Source: Ramazzottius varieornatus
Lineage: Eukaryota > Tardigrada > Eutardigrada > Parachela > Ramazzottiidae
Length of the DNA stretch: 64,000 bases
Direction of reading: 5' to 3'
Assembly (NCBI GenBank): GCA_001949185.1
Contig: BDGG01000010.1
Location: 632,873-696,872 of the forward strand
The notes beneath the pieces are model-generated. The model searched no databases. It worked only from the letters and a program-made list of their open reading frames with translations, and had not been told where the DNA came from. Positions 57,093 through 64,000 of the stretch are shown here, one piece after another. The stretch's first letter is position 1, and every line of letters begins with the position of its first letter. The position numbers were made by a program, and so were the translations under genes.

Positions 57093-57168
57093 CCGAGTGG
57101 CGCACGCTTCAAGCCAATAAGATTGATGATATGCGCCACTTTGGAAACAGAAGTGGCGCATCTTGTCG
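57093..57168. repeat. GTGGCGCA foldback family copy
   Basis: CCGAGTGGCGCACGCTTCAA ... ATATGCGCCACTTTGGAAAC, followed by an extra AAGTGGCGCATCTTGTCGAG. Located just past the 3' end of the SLC22 gene. Confidence 0.65.
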
Positions 57169-57201
57169 AGGTTGCTTCAGACTCTTCCAACTCTTCCAAG
57201 T

Positions 57202-59241
57202 TCAGAGCTTCCAACTGCCGCTGTGCTGGTGGTGGCTGTGATTCTCTTCTGATTCCGGTTGCCACAAGTTGTCAGCACAAGGTTTCGTCGCGATTAGCTG
57301 TCCTCGCTGCGGGAGAACTCGAAGAATATCTCTCAAGGTACGGTGCTTACCGAACTCCTCGCCTTCATCCATGGTCTCAGGCAGTAGCTGGTTCGCTGTT
57401 TCAGGTAGCAGCAACGTGGCGAACCCACCAAGGATAGCCAAGACGGCAAAAGCCACCAAGGGCAACCATGGATAGTGCTTCGCCACCGACGTGATCAACG
57501 GGCAGACACACAACCCAAGCGTCGACACAGTCTGCGCCAAGAACCCACCAGATCCTCTAACGACCGTGGGAAAGATCTCCGAAGCGATCAGATCCGTCAC
57601 GAAGAACGAGATGGTAATGGCGAATTTTGATATGAGAAAGAGAACAATGGTTGTTTTCTGATGCGTGAGAGGCGTCAGCGCGGCTGCAATGCAAAAAATG
57701 CCTCCGATCTCGAGTGAGATCATCAGAGTTCCTCGTCGACCAAGTGGGTTGAGAGTGAAGTACAGGAGGAAGTAGGAGGGAAGTTCGACTAGAGCTGCTA
57801 GCAGGAAACCCACATAGTCGTCACCGCCCAAGTATGGCACGAAGAAGTTCATGCCGTTGTAGACGGCGAACCCGCTAAATGTGATGAAGACGATCAGGAT
57901 GGAGTTCTTTCGTAAGTTGGGCGTCCGGAACAGGTCGACCAAAGTATATTTCCTGAAAAACGGAATGGGTGCTGTGCAAACAAGACAAAGGAAAATGTCA
58001 TCTAAAGTGACGCACGTTTCCATTGTTTCGACTGGAAGGGTGCGCCACTCAAGCCGACTACTTGAACGGTTTGTTTTGGCCGCCTTCCATTGTAAGATTC
58101 AGTCTTGAAATTCAGGTCTTTAAGTACGGGCTCACCTGGTTGTAGCTTCTAGATCCACCGACGCTTCGATTTTACTTCTCAGGATTTCCAAATAGTTTTC
58201 CGGAAGGTCGGGCTTGTTCATCTTGATAATTCTTCTAACGATAGCCAACATCTCGTCAGTCCTCCCACGCGCCATCAACCACCGCGGCGATTCTGGAAGC
58301 AACCACCAGTCTGCTATGAAGAACGTGAAAGGAAGCGTTACTGCCAGCTGGAACTCGAACCAGGGTCGGACAAAGTATGCCACCACAGCGACTCCGACAA
58401 CGCCCAGCGAGTAAAAAAATGATATGGTGGTGCCGACAGCCGCGCGCTTCGACGGACCGACGAGCTCAAGACCCATGATCAGCGGAATCAAGTAAACTGG
58501 GATGACGGTGAGTCCGCTGATGAAGCGAGCAATGCAGAAGAACGTGAAGTTTGGTGAGAAGGCAGTAGCGATACCACTAGCAAGTTGGATAATCGCAGCG
58601 AGGAAGAATGCTTTCTTGCGACCGATCCTGTCGGAAAGGAAACCGAAAAGCAGACAACCGAGAAGGGTTCCCACTGTGTTGATGAAGAGCGACCATGTCG
58701 GGAAGTCTTCTTTGTCGCAGATGAGGTTCCAATCCATGACGAGGGTAGACTGGTAGACAGAGCGATCGTACTCCCAACCACTGGTGCAGGGGACTGTCGG
58801 GAAAGTGGCGTTTTGGAAGTGTTCGGCGTTTTCTAGTTTGTTGGACTGTTGAAGATGCCGGTAAGTGGGGCTGTCGAGCCTGTCGAGATCGTACATGGAG
58901 CAGCGACTATGAGTAATGTTTCCGGTTTCAGCGTTTCTCACGTTTGGAATCCACCAGCGATTACTGCTTTGGTTGTTCGGTAAAATTGTGTGGAGCTCGG
59001 AGATGTTGAAGGAGGGCGGAAGTCGACACCAGTAGTCACCGGGAACCCCAACGGTAAAAATCTGTAATTAGAGTTACGATGGTATCGGGACAGTTTTCTC
59101 AAATGAGGATCCTCGTAATACCTGGGAAAATCCATGGAAGCCACCGGGAAGCGTCGCTGGAAGGACCACAAAGACGAGAAGGAGCTTCTGATACCGCCCG
59201 AATTGACCTACCTCGAGTAAAATCTCGTCGAAATCGATCAT
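57202..59241 (-). CDS. SLC22 organic cation/carnitine-type transporter
   Basis: A plasma-membrane major-facilitator transporter of organic ions. Exons 59122-59241 (MIDFDEILLEVGQFGRYQKL), 58136-59061 and 57202-57952 close in phase to 598 residues. Family hallmarks: TM1, then the large extracellular loop with paired Cys and NxS/T sites (CRLPPSFN, ITHSRC, NATFPTVPCTSGWEY) ending WNLICDKE; the MFS signature GFLSDRIGRKKAF after TM2; the amphipathic SPRWLMARGRTDEM; and the second half with TM7-12 and LGRRGTLMISLEIGG, ending LLLPETANQLLPETMDEGEE. A possible donor (GGTAAGCACC, about 57340) just after EGEEF means the last 45 residues (rich in His) may be intronic, with a further short exon downstream. 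Substrate is not predictable. Intron 57953-58135 holds a GTGGCGCA repeat. Divergent from GNPTG. Confidence 0.92.
58003..58062. repeat. GTGGCGCA foldback family copy (SLC22 intron)
   Basis: TAAAGTGACGCACGTTTCCA, a loop with TTGTTTCGACTGGAAGG, then GTGCGCCACTCAAGCCGACT: both arms present, within the SLC22 intron 57953-58135. Confidence 0.6.
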
Positions 59242-59738
59242 AGCTTCTGCGATTTTGTGTCCACTAACTACAGATGGAACGGTTCGCCAAAGTTGATGTT
59301 GGCTCTGCTCACATTAGGAATGCTAGTTTTGGGCTGTTTTTCCACGAGCTCTTCGAAGAATAGAATTTATGCAACAAAAACCGGAAATGCGGCATAGTCG
59401 CGCCACAGTTGATGCGCATAAATTTGGCCATTCTCTTCTTTCTAATTTCCGTTTACACTTTAACTGGCTGTCTTCGGCTGTACAGCTCGCAGTGAGCTCA
59501 GCGGACAACGGTTTGTTTTGCATGATCAGTCAGGTCGGAGAAAATTTGCGAGCTCGAGAACGGAAGGACCCGGAGGTGTCGCATCCGAAGTAGCCCCTGA
59601 CGTCACAGCAGCCTAACGTCATGCGTACCGATGTCATCCGGTTGTCCAACAGTCTAACTGTAGCAGCTGTAGCAGCTAACGCGATTAATTATTCTCCTTC
59701 TTCCAGCTCCAGTTTGTTTCACCTTGCATTGCTCCACC
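59242..59738. promoter_or_regulatory. Divergent upstream region of SLC22 and GNPTG
   Basis: A 497-bp gap between two head-to-head ATGs, expected to carry both promoters. It includes a TGACGTCA palindrome (near 59600), a CRE-type site, about 140 bp upstream of the GNPTG ATG. The site is seen; its use is inference. Confidence 0.4.
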
Positions 59739-61235
59739 ATGCCTTACCTTTCCCGGATATCGTACATTGCCATAGGATTGACCGTGATCTGGATGTGGGA
59801 CGTGGGAAAGTATTTGGGTGAGCGGATGACTACTGCATGTACCGTATGGTGCTCTGAGTAACTGTTCCTGTCATGTATGTCATGCTTGCAGTGCTGGCCA
59901 CAAGCCACGATGTTGTGAAGATGCGCGTTATCGTGGATCCCGTTTCCCTCTCCCAAGCCAACCATGCCGCAGCCGCCGTGAGAGAAGATGAGGATGAGGA
60001 GGCGGACAACGGGGAGCCTATCACTGTGCGCGTTGAACCAGCCAGCTTCTCCGGTCCAGAGCACTTCCGGTCGCTTGATGGTCAGTGCTTCCAGTTTGAC
60101 GATGAGAAGTAAATTAGTTCACTTCATCCTTGAGAGTTATGGCGCAGTACAGACTACGGCCTACGACCTGAAACTGCGTTTTGTGTTTAGGTTCGAGTAC
60201 AAGCTGTGCCCATTTCAGAATGCTACCCAGAAAGAAAACAATGGCAGAAGGCGCACCACTTCAATTGGGTAGGTCGAAGTACGGTACTTCATTTCCGTGA
60301 TTCCGCAGCGGCGCCGCAACGGCGCAACTGCAGAGTCCAGAACAACGGTCTTTCATACCGCCGATGGCCTTTGCCAAGGTGTTCTGCGACCATTATCGAT
60401 CTTTTGCAGAGTATGGCATGATTGGATTGTGAAGAACGAAAGTTTCGCTGGATGGCGCTTCCTGAACGGGAAACCATGCGATGCAGAAACCGTTCGTCAA
60501 ACAATCGTATGTACCTCTTTCTCGAAATGCATAATTTCCAGTTGCATGCGGGTTTTTTATGGCTGGACATCGTACGGAAGAGGCTTGATTAGGGCAATGT
60601 CTGTCATCAGGTTGATTTCGAATGCGGAAGTGTTCCGCTGATTTGGGAGGTCGCGGAACCCGCTCGTTGTCACTACCACTTGACATTCAAACTCCCGCAA
60701 GCATGCTACACCGATCCGCTGCTGGTTTATCCCATACTTCCACAAGAGCTGCGAACTCGATGGGATATGCTGGAGAAAGAATACTTGGACGGCGAGATCA
60801 CCGACAAGGTATTCCTTGAGATACTTCTGACGTGGACGGACCTGCGTACAGTTCTTTTTGTATCTTTGCGGTGTTTTTTCAAGGGTTACGATGTGCGATT
60901 GTCGGAGATTCTGGGCGACGCAAACCTTGTGCGGTTGGAAGCTGCATTAGCCGCTCCTACAACGGACCCTTCTTCGCAGTTTACTACGTTGCGAAATGTC
61001 GCCACTTCCGGTGTGGTTAGTGAAGCTGTGTCTTCCGTTAACGATGGGCCTTCTGGCGGAAGTCGCTTTCAAAGTGTGGATCAATGTCAGAAGGTGTGTA
61101 ATGAAACTACTTCACGATGTACCTCCCGTTTTTGATGGCATGCTTAGCTTCCTTCGACAGGAATTCCGTGATCTGGAGGAGAAGTATCGTCGCTTGAAAG
61201 AGTTCTGTCCTGCTGCAGGTCAGGTGCTCGGGTGA
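59739..61235 (+). CDS. GNPTG: GlcNAc-1-phosphotransferase gamma subunit (GNPTG)
   Basis: GNPTG is the soluble Golgi subunit that helps the phosphotransferase tag lysosomal enzymes with mannose-6-phosphate. Exons 59739-59817, 59892-60108, 60191-60268, 60410-60506, 60611-60808, 60884-61093 and 61161-61235 close in phase to 317 residues (human 305). The first exon is a hydrophobic leader (SRISYIAIGLTVIWMWDVGK). An acidic stretch follows, then the MRH (lectin) domain: FRSLDGQCFQFDDEKFEYKLCPFQNATQ split over exons 2-3, VWHDWIVKNESFAGWRF, GKPCDAETVRQ, FECGSVPLIW and PARCHYHLTFKLPQACY. Six MRH cysteines are present. The DMAP-binding-type region (DPLLVYPILPQELRTRWDML) and a C-terminal helix (EFRDLEEKYRRLKEF) match GNPTG rather than glucosidase II beta, which ends in a longer acidic tail. 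Confidence 0.92.
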
Positions 61236-61899
61236 TTTACGGGTCCTCAGAGCATTGCGTGCTCTTTTCAGTATATTTTAAGACGATTCATTGGTTCCTG
61301 ACGTAAGGTGATTTAGCTTTCGCTGTGATAAAGATGACACCACATGTTAAAAGAAATCTGGAAACTGGCTAGTCGGTTTTACTGTCGTACTTCCGGTCTT
61401 TTGCCTTTTGTATATCCGGTGAGGCCAGCTCTCTCATTTTTTTTTATTTGGTCCTCCAAGTTTTTTAAATGTGTACGCTCTGAAGAATACACACTACAGT
61501 GCATCTTGATGGGACACGGCGTAATATGAATGCTATACGAACTGGAGAGGAGGAAGGAAGGAGGAAGAAAAATGCTGCACAAAATCAATGCGAGACTTCC
61601 AGGCTTAACTTAGAGACTCCCATGTCGTACACGAGACGGTACTGCCAGAGTGATACTCTGGTACTGCTCACCACGAGCATCCGCTGCTAACGGTTGGTTG
61701 GCGATGCCCTGTTTTCGGTTTACGGTAGTTGATTGAGTTGATCAGCTCTCAAGTCTCAACCTCAATACTCGTACAACTTTTTGACTTTTCTACTTTTCCA
61801 GCCATTTTCCATTTCTGTCATTCTGTTGCTGTCTCTGGTTCAGCCGGTTGGGACGTTGGGTGTTACACCACATCAGGAGCGGACATCTGTACTAGGAGA
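61236..61899. other. Intergenic, GNPTG to SNRNP40
   Basis: Two same-strand genes 664 bp apart. No exon, repeat or RNA gene is recognised. The right end (pyrimidine-rich TTTTCTACTTTTCCAG near 61800, then the stretch before the ATG) could carry a 5' UTR intron acceptor of SNRNP40. Confidence 0.35.
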
Positions 61900-63581
61900 A
61901 TGGCGATCAATGGACATAAACGCGACGGAGATGTGCTCGACGATGGCGGCTACGACGAGGATTTCCCACAGTTCAAGAAGCCTCGGAATGAGCTCGTCGT
62001 CGCAGAAGATACTGCTGCCAGAGAACGCAAGATGGCCGTAGCTGTAAGTGTCCGTTGTAACTCACATGGTGGAGAGTTTAAATCGTGAGCCATATACGTT
62101 GCTTTATAGGGAATACCGAGAACGTCCAGCATGCAAGCGCCAATCATGCTCCTGACAGGCCACGGTGGAGAAATATTCTGCTGTAAATTCCACCCAGATG
62201 GTTCAGCTTTGGCTTCCGCTGGATTTGACAGACAGATCTGTAAGACATTTCGGTGTTTTCATCTCGTGTTATAGCCTGCATGGAGAATATCCTGCGAATT
62301 ATTTCAGACCTGTGGAATGTGTTTGGAGAGTGCGAAAATTATGCCATTCTACCCGGACATACTGGGGCTATCCTGGACCTCCACTTTACCAGAGACGGAA
62401 GGTACAGTCTGACGTAGAAAATTTTGCTCATATCTCTTGTGGTAGAAACAGGAAACCTCGAAAAATGTTGACAGACGTCATCAGATTGAATGATCAATTG
62501 GGATTTGGGATTCAAAATTGCAGTCCTTTTGATGAGGCACATAGATACTCTGCAGTTTTCTGCAAGTTATCCTGCTAATTGTAAGCTTTTTCCATCGATC
62601 TGCTCAGAAAACTGGATCTTTGTTTTGCAGAAAGATCATCACCTCGTCGACGGACAAGACCATCGGTGTTTTTGATTTCATGACCGGTGCCCGCATAAAG
62701 CGCATCAAAGGCCACAAGCAGATCGTCAATTCAGCCTGCACAAGTCCTAACGCTGGACCAGACATGATCTGTAGCGCGAGTGACGACGGAAAAGTCATGA
62801 TGTGGGACCTCCGGACACGGAACTTTGTTAAATCCTTTGAATCAAAGTATCCTGTCCTCTCCTGCTGCTTCAACGGAGTCACGGACGTTATCGTTTCCGG
62901 TGGCGTCGACAACAACCTCAAAGTAAATTCCCCAAAAGCATGACCACCTTCATACTCACCTATTTTGTGCACCAAGCATCTATCGTAGTTTCTTCTCTCT
63001 TTTCCAGGTATGGGATCTCAAAAACGACCAGCTCCATTACTCGCTAGTTGGACACAGCGACTCCGTTACGGGCATCGCGTTGGATCCAACGGGCTCTTAC
63101 GTCCTCTCGAATTCTATGGATAATACTGGTACATCCTATTCTTCCGTTCGCTGGGCATTAGTTACGATCGTGGTTTATTTTGTAGCGAGGATTTGGGACA
63201 TTAGGCCTTTCGCGCCTCCGCAGAGGTGTACGAGACTGTTCAGTGGCCACCAGCACAACTTTGAGAAGAACCTTCTCAGGTGTGCCTGGTCGAAAGACGG
63301 AAGTAGGGTAGCATGTGGCTCCGGTGACCGTTTCGTGTACATCTGGGAGACGGTCTCAGCGAAAATCGAGTATAAGCTACCTGGACACAATGGATCGGTC
63401 AATGATGTCTGCTTCCATCCTAGAGAACCCATCGGTAAGCTCACTGTTGATAAGTTATTTTTTGTAAACATCGTCGTAAAATCATAATAATATCTGCGAA
63501 GGTTAAAACAAATGTTTCTTTACAGTGGCATCAGCTTCGAGCGACAGGCAAATTTACTTGGGCGAAATCGAACTGAGCTGA
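61900..63581 (+). CDS. SNRNP40: U5 snRNP 40-kDa WD40 protein (SNRNP40/Prp8-binding)
   Basis: A spliceosomal U5 snRNP component that binds PRPF8. Exons 61900-62043, 62110-62239, 62308-62401, 62631-62922, 63008-63128, 63186-63434 and 63526-63581 close in phase to 361 residues (human 357). The N-terminus is a disordered acidic/basic head with KKPR; then the family signature RTSSMQAPIMLLTGHGGEIF and seven WD blades: LASAGFDRQIYLWNVFG, TSSTDKTIGVFD, SASDDGKVMMWDLR, SGGVDNNLKVWDLK, DNT-ARIWDIRPFAPP, CGSGDRFVYIWE and SASSDRQIYLGEIE at the C-terminus, as in the human protein. The stop TGA is 106 bp from the convergent dioxygenase stop. Confidence 0.96.
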
Positions 63582-63687
63582 AAGAACTTCACAGTTTAAA
63601 GAAAGACCAACTAAAAATGTTAGACATGTTATCTTGTTTGTAACGTTGTTGATTGACCGATATTTTCTGCTTTTTTTGGACTGCTGG

Positions 63688-64000
63688 TTAGAAGCTTTGG
63701 TTTCCAACGTGTGGGAATTGTATCCTTTGCTTGTTCCCGAACAGCGTAACTTGCGCTTGGGACTGAAATTCGTCGATATTGACATAACAGCCCTGAAATC
63801 AGTATGTTTATTTTTACCGACATTCTGATGAGCATTTCGAAAGCCTCGCGGCATCTTTTAGCACCTGCAGATGTCGAACTCCTTCCGAGACGGTAAAAGC
63901 GTTGCGACCATGCAGCCACGTTCTGTTGTTGAAGATGATGAGATCGCCCGGCCTCATTAAGAAGCTTTTCTTCGTGGGTGAAGCGTCAATCAACGAGGCA
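63688..64000 (-). CDS. Gamma-butyrobetaine/trimethyllysine-dioxygenase-like protein, 3' end (partial)
   Basis: The last two exons visible on the minus strand: 63865-64000 (runs off the window) and 63792-63688 (stop TAA 63688-63690), joined in phase. The sequence reads FLMRPGDLIIFNNRTWLHGR, then NAFTVSEGVRHLQ, then GCYVNIDEFQSQAQ. The HGR motif carries the second iron-binding His, and the Arg of RHLQ the 2-oxoglutarate carboxylate contact, as in BBOX1/TMLHE-type Fe(II)/2-oxoglutarate oxygenases of carnitine biosynthesis. BBOX1 and TMLHE usually have D at the position of N in CYVNIDE (GxYxDWDE), so subfamily is uncertain. The first His-x-Asp of the facial triad is outside the window. Confidence 0.82.

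Noticed and set aside
1-64000. CRISPR array, bacterial operon or prophage
   Set aside because: No regularly spaced repeats, no Shine-Dalgarno-led gene runs. All genes are intron-bearing and animal in type.

Overview
The window is animal nuclear DNA. Protein-coding genes are split by short GT-AG introns (many 40-250 nt, one only 38 nt), and intergenic gaps are mostly a few hundred bases. The gene set is bilaterian (RIM-binding protein, GNPTG, UNC119, p24, a rhodopsin-family GPCR). The density, roughly one gene per 3 kb outside two transposon-rich blocks, suggests an invertebrate with a compact genome. I cannot name the phylum from sequence alone; a tardigrade or another small ecdysozoan/lophotrochozoan is a guess only.

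Layout, left to right: the 3' end of a cullin (+); RIM-binding protein (-, 490-6395, maybe with an orphan exon at 13.3 kb); about 7 kb poor in genes with one inverted-repeat element; a coiled-coil protein (-); QSOX sulfhydryl oxidase (-); an unrecognised nuclear-looking protein (+); oxysterol-binding protein OSBP in 14 exons (-); a p24/TMED cargo receptor (+); an assembly gap; an unrecognised protein (+); the Ariadne-1 RBR ubiquitin ligase (-); UNC119 (+); a 67-residue hydrophilin-like protein (-); a decayed BTB-like gene (-); glyoxalase I (+); a GPCR (-); a secreted cysteine-rich protein resembling serum amyloid A (+); a CLP1/GRC3-type C-terminal region without a visible P-loop (-). From 48 to 57 kb lies a disrupted Ariadne paralogue: its first two exons and its last exon flank about 7.7 kb that holds a frameshifted non-LTR retrotransposon and a degenerate DDE transposon with long terminal inverted repeats. 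The right side carries an SLC22 transporter (-), GNPTG (+), the U5 snRNP WD40 protein SNRNP40 (+), and the 3' end of a gamma-butyrobetaine-hydroxylase-like dioxygenase (-).

The genes do not form one pathway; most are housekeeping. Their arrangement is regular: genes mostly alternate between convergent tail-to-tail pairs (80-430 bp apart) and divergent head-to-head pairs sharing a few hundred bp. Several small inverted-repeat element families sit in introns and intergenic DNA; one built around GTGGCGCA/TGCGCCAC recurs at about ten places.

Exon boundaries were placed by eye from GT/AG sites, reading phase and protein-family similarity. Where I give exon lists, phases close to an intact frame unless stated otherwise.
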